A DNA stretch of 64,000 nucleotides, taken from contig NZ_BNAY01000008.1 in NCBI RefSeq assembly GCF_014654365.1, positions 62,001-126,000 on the forward strand. The letters run 5' to 3'. Position 1 is the first letter of the stretch; the number at the start of each line of letters is the position of its first letter. Shown piece by piece: positions 50,046 through 58,729 of this stretch. The position numbers were made by a program, and so were the translations under genes. The stretch is from Amycolatopsis oliviviridis. GTDB lineage: Bacteria; Actinomycetota; Actinomycetes; Mycobacteriales; Pseudonocardiaceae. The notes under the pieces are model-generated. The model worked only from the letters and a program-made list of their open reading frames with translations. It was not told the DNA's origin and made no database searches.

Positions 50046-51236
50046 TCACCATCCGATCGGCATGGAGCGGGGCCCCCGCACCAGCATCTGCGTCTTCCAC
50101 ACGATATCGCCGCCGAGGCGCAGTCCGGGAAGATCTCGCAGCAAGGCCCGCAACGCCTCCTGCAGTTCCAGCCTGGCGAGCGGAGCGCCGAGGCAGTGGT
50201 GCACGCCGTGCCCGAAACCGAGGTGGGGGTTGGCTTCCCGGCCGAATTCGAGGGTTTCCGCCGAGGTGAACTGGAGCGCGTCCCGGTTGGCGGCACCGAT
50301 CGCGACCATCACCGGCTCGCCCTCCTTCACCAGCACGTCACCCACCTGGATGTCTTCGGTGGCGTAGCGGGCGAACCCGGCTCCGGCACCCAGCGGGATG
50401 AAGCGCAGCAGTTCCTCGACCGCGGCCGGGATCAGGTCCAGGTCGGCGCGCAGGCGAGCGAGCTGCTCCGGCTGTTCGAGCAGGGCGTAGACGAAGTTGG
50501 GGATCTGGCTGGCGGTGGTCTCGTGCCCGGCGACGAGGATGCCGATGCACATGTCGACCAGTTCCAGCTCGCTCAGCTTGTCGTGGACGTCGCGCGCTTC
50601 GATCAGCGCGGTCATCAGGTCGTCCTGGGGCTCGGCCCGGTGCTGCTCGACGAGCACGTGCATGTACGCCCGCAGCTCGTCCTGGTTGGCCATCATCTCT
50701 TCGGTGGTCAGCGGGCTGGTCGACAGCGCGGCGTCGCTCCAGACGCGGAACTTCGGCCGGTCCTCGACCGGGACGCCGAGCAGCTCGCAGATGACCGCGA
50801 CCGGGATCGGCAGCGCGTAGTCCTCGACCAGGTCGGCGGGCTGCCCCTTGGCCTTCATGTCCTCGATCAGGCTCGCCGCCAGCTCGGCGACCCGCGGCCG
50901 CAGCGTTTCGACGCGGCGCATGGTGAACGCCTTCGCGACCAGCGTGCGCAGCCGGGTGTGGTCGGGCGGGTCCATGCTCAGGATCCCGCCGGGCCGCCTG
51001 CCGGGCGCCATCCGCGGCTCGTCCTTGTCCACGGCCATCGCGCGGGAGAACCGCCGGTCGCCCAGCACCAGGCGCGCGTCGGCGTAGCGCACGGCGAGCC
51101 ACGCCGGCTCACCGTGCGGGAGCCGGACCCTGAGCATGCCCTCGGCCTCGCGGGCGGCGGCGTAGGCCGCGTCGAGTTCGAGACCCGCTTCCTGGTTGAA
51201 CGGATAGGAGACGAATTCGGTGTCAGTGGTGGTCAT
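50046..51236 (-). CDS. Cytochrome P450 (CYP105/107-like)
   Basis: A 396-residue soluble bacterial P450. The I-helix oxygen-binding motif is AGHETTAS, the K-helix ExxR is EELLR, and the haem loop is FGHGVHHCLGAPLARLEL with the axial cysteine. It hydroxylates a small hydrophobic substrate of unknown identity with electrons from the downstream ferredoxin. A divergent TetR regulator and a perfect operator between them indicate ligand-induced expression. Confidence 0.93.
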   Translation of the reverse strand: MTTTDTEFVSYPFNQEAGLELDAAYAAAREAEGMLRVRLPHGEPAWLAVRYADARLVLGDRRFSRAMAVDKDEPRMAPGRRPGGILSMDPPDHTRLRTLVAKAFTMRRVETLRPRVAELAASLIEDMKAKGQPADLVEDYALPIPVAVICELLGVPVEDRPKFRVWSDAALSTSPLTTEEMMANQDELRAYMHVLVEQHRAEPQDDLMTALIEARDVHDKLSELELVDMCIGILVAGHETTASQIPNFVYALLEQPEQLARLRADLDLIPAAVEELLRFIPLGAGAGFARYATEDIQVGDVLVKEGEPVMVAIGAANRDALQFTSAETLEFGREANPHLGFGHGVHHCLGAPLARLELQEALRALLRDLPGLRLGGDIVWKTQMLVRGPRSMPIGW

Positions 51237-51264
51237 TTGTCCGGAAACCCCCCGGCTCGGCGGT

Positions 51265-51284
51265 TTGTAAGCAACTGCTTACAA
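51265..51284. promoter_or_regulatory. 20-bp TetR-type operator between P450 and TetR genes
   Basis: TTGTAAGCA (51265-51273) and TGCTTACAA (51276-51284) are exact 9-bp half-sites with a 2-bp centre. The site begins 29 bp before the P450 ATG and lies in the promoter area of both divergent genes, as expected for an autoregulatory TetR repressor. Confidence 0.75.
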
Positions 51285-51362
51285 CGCTAACCATGATCAC
51301 GGTGAGCGTCAATGCGCCTACCGTGCGACGCCCCGTTAGCCTGTGCGGACCCGGGAGGCTCG

Positions 51363-51929
51363 ATGACGGAAGAACCGCAGGTCCGCAAGCGTGACGCGGC
51401 CGCAACCAAGGCGGCCTTGCTCGACGCGGCGGCGGCCCTGTTCGCCGAGCGCGGCTTCGATCGGACGACGGTGCGGGACATCGCGAAGCTCGCCGGGGCC
51501 AACCAGGCGCTGCTGTTCCGCTACTTCGGTTCGAAAGACGCGCTGTTCGAGGAGGTCCTGGCGCGCGGCGGACGCGAGCAGATCGCCACCACACCACCGG
51601 GTGAACTGCTCGGGACGGCGTTGCGCAGCATGCTGGAGTCCGACAAGGGCCGCGATCGCACGCTCGACGCCTACCTGCGGTCGACGGGGCACGACAGCGC
51701 GGCGGGCGCGGTCCGGCGGCAGCTCGGCGAGGAGTACGCGAAGGTGCTCGCCACGCTGACCGACGCCGACGACGCGGATCTGCGGGCCGACCTCATCCTG
51801 GCCTGGCTGCTCGGGATCGGCCTGGTCCGCGAGATCACCGGCAAGGAACCGCTGGCCAGCGCGGATCCCGACGACGTCTGCCGCCTCGTGCTCGGCGCGG
51901 CGCGGACGCTGCTGGAACACAGCGGGTAA
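51363..51929 (+). CDS. TetR-family transcriptional regulator
   Basis: A 188-residue TetR protein. The N-terminal helix-turn-helix is ALFAERGFDRTTVRDIAKLA followed by ANQALLFRYFGSKDALF; the C-terminal ligand domain is family specific. The ATG at 51363 has GGGAGG 4 bases upstream. It probably represses the divergent P450-ferredoxin operon and itself through the operator at 51265. The inducer may be the P450 substrate (inference). Confidence 0.93.
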   Translation: MTEEPQVRKRDAAATKAALLDAAAALFAERGFDRTTVRDIAKLAGANQALLFRYFGSKDALFEEVLARGGREQIATTPPGELLGTALRSMLESDKGRDRTLDAYLRSTGHDSAAGAVRRQLGEEYAKVLATLTDADDADLRADLILAWLLGIGLVREITGKEPLASADPDDVCRLVLGAARTLLEHSG

Positions 51930-51969
51930 TTGCGTCGCCGTCCCCGGCGCGGTGTTCTACGGTCGGTTC

Positions 51970-52884
51970 GTGATCTCGTTCCCGCCCGCCGGCACCGAAG
52001 CCGAGTTCGACGCGCTGACCAGGCAAGACCTGCTCCCGGCGGTGACGTCGCTGACCGGGTCGCTCGGCCTCGGCGAGGTCGTCCCGTTCACCGAGGGCTC
52101 GCTGCCGGTGTACGCCGTCGGCGACGATCTGGTGCTCAAGCTGTTCCCGCCGGTGCACCTCGACGAACTCCCCACCGAGCGGACGATGCTCGAGGCGCTG
52201 CACGGGAAGCTGCCGATCCCGACGCCCGCCGTGCACGATGTCGGCGAGCGGGACGGCTGGGGCTACGTGCTCATGGAGCGTCTGCGCGGCGAAACGCTGA
52301 AGGACGCCTGGCCGAAACTGTCCGCGGAGGACCGGAACCGGCTCGCTCCCGAGCTCGGCGAGGCGCTGGCGGCGCTGCATTCGCTGCGGGACCCGCGGCT
52401 CGACGTCCTCGATCCGCCGGATTGGGCCACGTTCATCGCCGAGCAGCGCGCGAACGTCGTCGAGCATCACCGGCGGACCGGGCTCGACGAAAGCTGGATC
52501 GCGCGGATCCCGGCCTTCCTCGACTCCGTCGACCTGGGCAGCCCGCCCGTCGTCCCGTTGCACACCGAGTTCATGCGCGACCACGTCATGGTCGACCACG
52601 ACGGCGAACGCCCGCGGCTGACCGGCCTCTTCGATTTCGAACCGGCGATGCGGGGCGCGGCGGAGTACGACTTCGTCGCCGTCGGCCTGTTCGTTTCCGG
52701 CGGGGACAAGGACTTCCTGCGGCGGCTGCTCGCCGGGTACGGCGCCGAACCGGACGAGGAGTTCTCCCGGCGCTGCCTGGCGTACGCGTTCCTGCACGTC
52801 TACAGCAATTTCACGTGGTACTTCAAGGTTCTTCCGGCGCCGGCCGAACCGACGCCGGAAGCCCTCGCGCGCGCCTGGTGGTGA
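51970..52884 (+). CDS. Aminoglycoside phosphotransferase-fold protein
   Basis: A 304-residue APH-fold kinase. It has a nucleotide-binding Lys (LVLKLFPP) and ERLRGETL; the catalytic loop reads HTEFMRDHVMV, where the usual HxDxxxxN is HxExxxxH, and the metal motif is LFDFEPA. The altered loop recurs in an uncharacterised APH subgroup, so activity is possible but resistance function is not supported. The GTG at 51970 has TACGGT 6 bases upstream (leaderless); a GTG at 51952 is an alternative. Confidence 0.78.
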   Translation: MISFPPAGTEAEFDALTRQDLLPAVTSLTGSLGLGEVVPFTEGSLPVYAVGDDLVLKLFPPVHLDELPTERTMLEALHGKLPIPTPAVHDVGERDGWGYVLMERLRGETLKDAWPKLSAEDRNRLAPELGEALAALHSLRDPRLDVLDPPDWATFIAEQRANVVEHHRRTGLDESWIARIPAFLDSVDLGSPPVVPLHTEFMRDHVMVDHDGERPRLTGLFDFEPAMRGAAEYDFVAVGLFVSGGDKDFLRRLLAGYGAEPDEEFSRRCLAYAFLHVYSNFTWYFKVLPAPAEPTPEALARAWW

Positions 52885-52908
52885 CTCACGACCATCCGCA
52901 CCGACCAC

Positions 52909-55689
52909 TCACGAGGGCGGCAGCGCGCGCCGCAGCAGTTCGGCCAGGTGCAGTGCCCGCCGCCCGTCCAGCTGCTCGATCTGCGTCCGGCAGCTGAACC
53001 CGTCCGCGATCACTTCGGTGCCCTCGGCGGCGGCCCGGATCGCGGGCAGCATGCGGTCCTCGGCGCAGGCGACGGAAACGTCGTAATGCCCACGTTCGAA
53101 GCCGAAGTTGCCCGCCAATCCACAGCATCCGGAATCCATTGTGGAATTGTGGATACCCGCGGCGCGCATCGCGGCCTCGTCGGCGCCGAAGCCGAGCACG
53201 GCGTGCTGGTGACAGTGCACCTGGCTCAGCGCTTCGACGTCCAGTGACCGGAATTCCAGCGGCGAGTCCTCGACGAGTTCGGCGAAGGTGCGCGTGCGCT
53301 CGGCGAGCAGTTCCACCACTGGGTCACCGGGCAGCAGCGCCGCCAGGTCGCCGCGGAAGAGCGCCGTGCAACTCGGCTCCAGTCCGGCCACCTGATAGCC
53401 CGCCCGCAGATACGGTTCGAGCACGGAAAGCGTGCGGCGCAACACGTTCTTCGCCACATCGAGCTGCCCGGTGGACACCCAGGTGAGCCCGCAGCAGACC
53501 TCGCGATCGGGCAGGACGACGTCGTAGCCCGCCGCGGTGAGCACCTCGGCGGCGGCGTCGAGGACGTCCGGGGTGAGGTAGTTGTTGAAGGAGTCCGGCC
53601 ACAGCACCACCCGCCGGGACCCGGTCGCCCAGCGCTTGAGGTCGGCGCGGCGCCGGGTGAACGGTGCCGGGGCGAACGTCGGCAGATCCCGTTCCGGCGC
53701 GATCCCGCCGAACTTCTTCAGCAGACCGGAGAACCGGCGCGACATCGTGTTCGCCAGCCGCGGTGCCAGCGAGGCCGCGCGCAGCCACACCGGGAGCCAG
53801 CCCATCGAGTAGTGCGACGCCGGGCGCAGCCGCCCCTTGTGGTGCTGGTGCAGGAATTCCGCCTTGTAGGTCGCCATGTCGACGTCGACCGGGCAATCGG
53901 ACAGGCAGCCCTTGCACGACAGGCAGAGATCCAGTGCCTCGGCGACCTCTTCCGAGCGCCAGCCGTCGGTGATCAGTTCGCCGTTCACCATCTCGGCGAG
54001 CAGATGCGCGCGGCCCCGCGTCGAGTGTTTCTCCTCGCGCGTGGCGCGGTAGCTCGGGCACATCACGCCCGCGCCGGTGGTGTTCCGGCACTTCCCGACC
54101 CCGACGCAGCGCCGCATCGCCTGCCCGAAGCTCCCCTGATCCTCCGGGTACGCGAGCGCGGTGACGTCTTCGAGCTCCAACGGCGCGCGGCGCACCCGGA
54201 GGTCGGCGTCGACCGGCCGCGGATTCACCAGGATGCCGGGGTTCATCCTGCCCACCGGGTCGAAGATCCCTTTGAACCGCGCGAAAAGCGCGAGCATCTC
54301 GGGGCTGTACATCCGGGACAGCAGCTCCGAACGCGCCTGGCCGTCGCCGTGCTCGCCGGACAGCGAACCGCCGTGCGCGGCGACGAGGTCGGCCGCCTCT
54401 TCCAGGAACGAGCGGAACCCGGCGATCCCTTGCGGGGAAAGCAGATCGAAGTCCAGCCGCAGATGCAGGCAGCCTTCGCCGTAATGGCCGTAGACCACGC
54501 TTTTGCGGCCGTGCGCGCGCATGAGTTGCTTGAATTCCCGCAAGTAGGCACCCAAGCGCGCGGGCGGGACGGCCGCGTCCTCCCAGCCGGGCCAGGCCTC
54601 CTCGCCCCCGGCCAGCCGGGTCGCGAGGCCGGCGCCTTCCTCCCGGATCCGCCACAGCCGCTTCTGCGCGGCGGCGTCGTCGAGCAGCACGGATCCGGTC
54701 ACCGCGCCGCGCAGGCCGTCGATCAGCCCGTGCGCCCGGTCCGGATCGGCCATCTCGACGAACAACCAGGCGCCACCCGGCGGCAGGCCGTCGGCGCGGC
54801 CCGGCTCCAGGAGCGCGACGAGGTCCGCGTCCACCCCCTCCACGGTCAGTGGTGACCACGGCAGGATCGCCGGGACGGCGTCGGCCGCGGCGATGTCGGA
54901 CTCGAAGCCGAGCACCGCGAGCACCTTGCGTTCCGGCACCTCGGCGAGGGAGACCGTCGCCCCCAGCACGGTGACGCAGGTGCCCTCACTGCCGACCAAG
55001 GCCTTGGCGACGTCGAAACCGTTCTCCGGCAACAGGTGTTCCAGCCCGTACCCGGACACCCGCCTGCTGAAGGAGGACAGTTCGGTGCGCAGCGACGCCA
55101 GGTTGTCGCGGACGAGCGCGCGAAGTTCCGAGAAGACCCGGCCTTCGGTACCGGGCCTGGCCGCCCGTGCGTCCACTTCGGACGGTGAGGTCGGACCGAC
55201 GGTCATCCGGGTGCCGTCGTAGAGCAGCACGTCCAGCTCGCGGACGACGTCGACCGTGCGGCCGTAGGCGACCGAATGCGATCCGCAGGCGTTGTTGCCG
55301 ATCATCCCGCCGATCGTGCAGCGCGAATGCGTCGACGGGTCGGGGCCGAAGCGAAGCCCGTGCGGCGCGGCGAGCGCCTGGAGATGGTCGAGGACGGTCC
55401 CGGGTTCGACCTTGGCCGTCCGCGCCCCGGGATCGAGGTCGAGGACGCGGCCGAGGTGGCGTGACGTGTCGATCACGACGCCGGGCCCGCACGAGTTGCC
55501 CGCGACGCTGGTGCCGCCGCCGCGGGCGATCACCGGCAGCCCGGCCTCACGGCAGGCGGCGACGGCCGCGATCACCTCGTCGACGCTCCGCGGCAGCACC
55601 ACCCCCTGGGGCACGTGCCGGTAGTTGGAGGCGTCGGTCGTGTACAGCGCCAGTGTCGCGGCGTCGGCCAGGATCTCCACGGAGTCCAT
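52909..55689 (-). CDS. FAD-binding and Fe-S oxidoreductase, GlcD-GlcF fusion (D-2-hydroxyacid dehydrogenase, YdiJ type)
   Basis: A 926-residue fusion. Residues about 1-480 are a GlcD/D-lactate dehydrogenase-type flavin domain (PVIARGGGTSVAGNSCGPG, GMIGNNACGSHS). Two ferredoxin-like cysteine clusters follow (CVGVGKCRNTTGAGVMC and CLSCKGCLSDCP), then two CCG domains (VCCGLTW, SGCCGLAGNFGFERG). Such proteins oxidise D-lactate, glycolate or D-2-hydroxyglutarate and pass electrons to the respiratory chain. Substrate is uncertain. It is single, ending just after a degenerate family C repeat. Confidence 0.9.
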   Translation of the reverse strand: MDSVEILADAATLALYTTDASNYRHVPQGVVLPRSVDEVIAAVAACREAGLPVIARGGGTSVAGNSCGPGVVIDTSRHLGRVLDLDPGARTAKVEPGTVLDHLQALAAPHGLRFGPDPSTHSRCTIGGMIGNNACGSHSVAYGRTVDVVRELDVLLYDGTRMTVGPTSPSEVDARAARPGTEGRVFSELRALVRDNLASLRTELSSFSRRVSGYGLEHLLPENGFDVAKALVGSEGTCVTVLGATVSLAEVPERKVLAVLGFESDIAAADAVPAILPWSPLTVEGVDADLVALLEPGRADGLPPGGAWLFVEMADPDRAHGLIDGLRGAVTGSVLLDDAAAQKRLWRIREEGAGLATRLAGGEEAWPGWEDAAVPPARLGAYLREFKQLMRAHGRKSVVYGHYGEGCLHLRLDFDLLSPQGIAGFRSFLEEAADLVAAHGGSLSGEHGDGQARSELLSRMYSPEMLALFARFKGIFDPVGRMNPGILVNPRPVDADLRVRRAPLELEDVTALAYPEDQGSFGQAMRRCVGVGKCRNTTGAGVMCPSYRATREEKHSTRGRAHLLAEMVNGELITDGWRSEEVAEALDLCLSCKGCLSDCPVDVDMATYKAEFLHQHHKGRLRPASHYSMGWLPVWLRAASLAPRLANTMSRRFSGLLKKFGGIAPERDLPTFAPAPFTRRRADLKRWATGSRRVVLWPDSFNNYLTPDVLDAAAEVLTAAGYDVVLPDREVCCGLTWVSTGQLDVAKNVLRRTLSVLEPYLRAGYQVAGLEPSCTALFRGDLAALLPGDPVVELLAERTRTFAELVEDSPLEFRSLDVEALSQVHCHQHAVLGFGADEAAMRAAGIHNSTMDSGCCGLAGNFGFERGHYDVSVACAEDRMLPAIRAAAEGTEVIADGFSCRTQIEQLDGRRALHLAELLRRALPPS

Positions 55690-55776
55690 TCAAGACAACC
55701 GCGGGCCGGGACGCACACTCGCACCCTCTCCAGTCGGGTATGTCCGAAAGCCGCTCCGGTGTGCGATCGTGAGCGC

Positions 55777-56955
55777 GTGACGGCGAGACGGCACGTCGTT
55801 GAAGACCTCGCCGCCGAGCACAGCGCGGTGCTCGGCGGGCTTCTTCGCGAGCGGGAAGAGCTGCTCGCGACCCTCGACCGGGTGGCGGCGCTCAACGGCA
55901 CCGCGCGGCTGATCCGCGAGTCGATCGGCACGCATTCCGGTTTCGTCGCCGAGCTGACCGGGCCCGAAGAGGCGGTCATCCGCTGGATGTCGGGCACCCG
56001 CACGGACGCGCTGCAGGACCTCGCCGTGCCCATCGGCCAGGGCATCGGCGGCCGCGTGCTCGCGCTGGGCAGGCCGGTCCGGGTCAACGATTACGTCAGC
56101 TCGCGGAGCATCACCCACCAGTTCGACGCGCAGGTCCGCGGCGAGGGCCTGGCCGCGATGATCGCCGTCCCGATCGTCAGCGGGACCGAGACCGTCGCCG
56201 TCGCGTACGCCGCCATGCGCGAGCCCCGCGACTTCGGCGACGACGCGGTCCAGTCCCTCGAAGACATCGCGGGCGAGGCCGGCCGGGCGCTGAAACTGGC
56301 GTCGGTCGCCGAGTCCGACCGCGAGACGGCCCTGTCCGCCGAACGGCTGCGGATGCAGAGCGCGCTGCACGATTCGGTCGGCGCGCTGCTGTTCTCCATC
56401 GGCGTCCAGGTCCGGAACCTGCACGAGGACATCAGCGACAACCCGGCGCTCGAATCGCGGCTGCGGCGGCTGGAAGGCGACGTTTCGGCCGCGTCGCGGG
56501 CGCTGCGCGAGTCGCTGCTGGCGCTGTCGGAATCGAGTCCGGAACGGGCGCTGCCGGTGGAGCTCGCCGAGCACTGCCGTTCGTTCCAGGCCCGCTGCGG
56601 CGTCCCGGCCCGGTTCGTCCAGCTCGCCCCGGTGCCGCGGCTGGACGCCGAACGCACCGGACTGCTGGTGGCGGCCGTCCGGGAGGGCCTGCTCAACGTG
56701 GAGAAACACGCCGGCGCGTTGTCCGTCGTGGTCAGCCTGCTGCCCAGCGACGACGGCGTGCAGGTGGTCGTCGCCGACGACGGGACCGGTCATCGCGCCG
56801 AAGACGCCGGGGAGCCCGGACCCGGCACCGGGATGGGGCTGCGCGCGCTGGCCGAACGCGCCGCGCGGCTCGGCGGCCGGGTCAGCCTGGTCCGCGACGA
56901 GGAAGACGGCTGCACGCTGCGCGCTTGGGTGCCGGAACCGTGCCGTCGCCGGTGA
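55777..56955 (+). CDS. GAF-domain sensor histidine kinase (NarL-type)
   Basis: A 392-residue cytosolic kinase. An N-terminal coiled segment leads to a GAF domain (about residues 45-185, VPIGQGIGGRVLALGRPVRV), a HisKA_3 dimerisation helix with the phospho-His in LHDSVGALLFS, and a HATPase domain with VREGLLNVEKHA (N box) and VVADDGTGH (G1). The signal is unknown. The GTG at 55777 was chosen for agreement with family N-termini. Its stop overlaps the response-regulator start (GTGA). Confidence 0.9.
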   Translation: MTARRHVVEDLAAEHSAVLGGLLREREELLATLDRVAALNGTARLIRESIGTHSGFVAELTGPEEAVIRWMSGTRTDALQDLAVPIGQGIGGRVLALGRPVRVNDYVSSRSITHQFDAQVRGEGLAAMIAVPIVSGTETVAVAYAAMREPRDFGDDAVQSLEDIAGEAGRALKLASVAESDRETALSAERLRMQSALHDSVGALLFSIGVQVRNLHEDISDNPALESRLRRLEGDVSAASRALRESLLALSESSPERALPVELAEHCRSFQARCGVPARFVQLAPVPRLDAERTGLLVAAVREGLLNVEKHAGALSVVVSLLPSDDGVQVVVADDGTGHRAEDAGEPGPGTGMGLRALAERAARLGGRVSLVRDEEDGCTLRAWVPEPCRRR

Positions 56956-57566
56956 CCGTGCTCGTCGTGGACGACCATCCGGTGGTCCGCGACGGGGTGA
57001 GCCTGCTGCTGCGCTACGACCCGGCGATGACCGTGGTCGGCTCGGCCGAGACCGGCCGGTCCGCGATCCGGCGGGCGGGCGAGCTGAAGCCCGCGTTGAT
57101 CCTGCTGGACCTGCGGCTGCCGGACATGCTCGCGCCCGAGGTCATCGCCGGGCTCCGGCGCACGCATCCGTCCGGGCGGATCGTGGTGTTCACCGCGCAC
57201 GGCGACCATCAGGGCGTGCGGGCCGCGCTGGATTCCGGGGCGCACGGCTGCCTGCTCAAGGACGTCGCCGGGACCGATCTGGTGGCGGCGTTGCGGCAGG
57301 TGCTCAAGGGTGAGCGCGTCGTCGATCCGCGCATCTTCCCCGACGACGGCCGCCGGTCCGACGCGCTGGCCCGCAGCGGCCTGACGCGGCGCGAGTACGA
57401 GGTTTTACGACTCGCGGCGCAGGGGCAGACGAATCCGGAGATCGCGGAGTCGACCGGGCTGGCGCGGAACACGGTGAAGACCTATCTCCAGTCCGCTTTG
57501 CACAAGCTCGGCGCGCGGAACCGGGTCGAAGCCATCGGCAAGGCCTCCGAAGCCGGCCTCCTCTAG
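56952..57566 (+). CDS. NarL/FixJ-type response regulator
   Basis: A 204-residue regulator. The receiver has VVDDHP, the phospho-acceptor Asp in LLDLRLPD, the switch Thr in FTAHG and the Lys in LLKDV. A LuxR helix-turn-helix follows (TRREYEVLRLAAQGQTNPEI, then RNTVKTYLQSALHKLGA). It pairs with the overlapping kinase; a GTG at 56940 is an alternative start. The target operon is not known, but the adjacent transport operon is a candidate. Confidence 0.92.
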   Translation: MTVLVVDDHPVVRDGVSLLLRYDPAMTVVGSAETGRSAIRRAGELKPALILLDLRLPDMLAPEVIAGLRRTHPSGRIVVFTAHGDHQGVRAALDSGAHGCLLKDVAGTDLVAALRQVLKGERVVDPRIFPDDGRRSDALARSGLTRREYEVLRLAAQGQTNPEIAESTGLARNTVKTYLQSALHKLGARNRVEAIGKASEAGLL

Positions 57567-57572
57567 CCCCCG

Positions 57573-57638
57573 CCGCAATTCGTCACCTACTTGCGCTGAT
57601 CACACGCCGAACCACCGCAAGTAGGTGACGAATTGCGG
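57573..57638. terminator. 23-bp perfect hairpin after the response-regulator gene
   Basis: Arms 57573-57595 and 57616-57638 are exact reverse complements around a 20-base loop, 6 bp after the stop. Its outer part GCAATTCGTC resembles family B, while the inner part differs (ACCTACTTGCG). The remaining gap to the livF-type gene holds the inverted repeat at 57731 and no gene. Confidence 0.72.
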
Positions 57639-57730
57639 TGGTCGAACGCGACCCACGACGGTCTCCCCAAGGGCGCCCCGCGCCCGACGGAGACTTCACC
57701 GTCACGCGCCCTCTTTTGGGCCGGAGGCCC

Positions 57731-57807
57731 ACGGAAACGTTTTGTAGGGCGCCTCCAGTCAGAACGTGAGTTTCCAACGAGTTCTGCGCCCTGCGAAACG
57801 TTTCCGT
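57731..57807. promoter_or_regulatory. Large imperfect inverted repeat with paired GAAACGTTT operators
   Basis: Arms 57731-57752 and 57786-57807 match at 20 of 22 positions. Each arm contains a GAAACGTTT-type palindrome (centres 57738/39 and 57799/800, 61 bp apart), the form of LacI/GalR-family operators. An inner AGAAC/GTTCT pair (57761-57765, 57781-57785) extends the possible stem. The element sits 112 bp upstream of the transporter operon. Either a repressor looping site or an RNA attenuator is possible; no LacI gene is adjacent. Confidence 0.5.
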
Positions 57808-57919
57808 CAGCGCGTGACAATTCAACACAGTCTCCAGGTGGGGGTAACGCGACGGAGGGTGCCCACGCAGGATGACCGCCACCGATCGTGACTCGTGTCA
57901 CACGGACGGAGGAGGCGGC

Positions 57920-58729
57920 TTGCTGAGTGTCCGTGATCTTCAGGTGCGGTACGGCCGTTCGGTGGCCGCGCTGCACGGGGTCGACCTCGACGTTTCACCT
58001 GACGGGGTGCTGGCCGTCCTCGGCAGCAACGGTGCCGGGAAATCGACCCTGCTGCGGACGATCTCCGGCACGCTGCGTATGCACCGGGGCTCGGTTTCCG
58101 CGGGCGAGGTGCGTTACGACGGCAAACCACTGACCAAAGTGGACCCTGCCCGCATCGTCGGTCTCGGCGTGGTCGGTGTCCCCGAAGGCCGCCAGGTCTT
58201 CGCGCGGATGACGGTCGAGGAGAACCTCCGCGCGGGCGGGATCGGTGCCCGCTCCCCTTCGCAGCGCGCCGCCGCGCGCAAACGCGTCGACGAGCTCTTC
58301 CCCGTCCTGTCCGAGCGGGCCAAGCAACGCGCCGGGCTGCTGTCCGGCGGTGAGCAGCAGATGCTCGCGATCGGCCGCGCGCTGATGTCCGGCCCGCGGC
58401 TGCTGCTGCTCGACGAGCCTTCCCTCGGTCTCGCGCCGAAGATCGTCGAGCGGATCGGCGCCATCATCCGCGAGATCCACGAGCAGGGCACGGCCGTGGT
58501 GCTGGTCGAGCAGAACGCCGTGATGGCGTTGCGCGTCGCCGATCACGCGATCGTCCTCGAAGTGGGCCGCGTCGCCCTGGCCGGGACGACGGCCGAACTC
58601 GCGGCGAGCGAGGAAGTCCAGCGGCTCTACCTCGGCGGTCATGCCGAATCACAGGCCACCGCCGAAGCCGAGGCCGTCGACGCCCGCGTGCACCGCGCGG
58701 GCCGGAGCCTGTCGAGGTGGGCCGGATGA
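57920..58729 (+). CDS. livF: Branched-chain amino-acid type ABC transporter ATPase (LivF)
   Basis: A 269-residue ATPase with Walker A GSNGAGKSTLL, signature LSGGEQQMLAIGRALM, Walker B LLLLDEPSLGLAP and H-loop VEQNA. The TTG at 57920 has a strong GGAGGAGG 4 bases upstream and starts at the conserved LLSVRDLQVRYG; an ATG at 57872 would add 16 unconserved residues. A tail of about 30 residues follows the usual LYLGG end. First gene of a five-gene uptake operon, with each gene overlapping the next. Confidence 0.9.
   Translation: MLSVRDLQVRYGRSVAALHGVDLDVSPDGVLAVLGSNGAGKSTLLRTISGTLRMHRGSVSAGEVRYDGKPLTKVDPARIVGLGVVGVPEGRQVFARMTVEENLRAGGIGARSPSQRAAARKRVDELFPVLSERAKQRAGLLSGGEQQMLAIGRALMSGPRLLLLDEPSLGLAPKIVERIGAIIREIHEQGTAVVLVEQNAVMALRVADHAIVLEVGRVALAGTTAELAASEEVQRLYLGGHAESQATAEAEAVDARVHRAGRSLSRWAG

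Noticed and set aside
51970-52884. Aminoglycoside resistance gene
   Set aside because: Only the fold is shared; the catalytic loop is altered and there is no resistance context.
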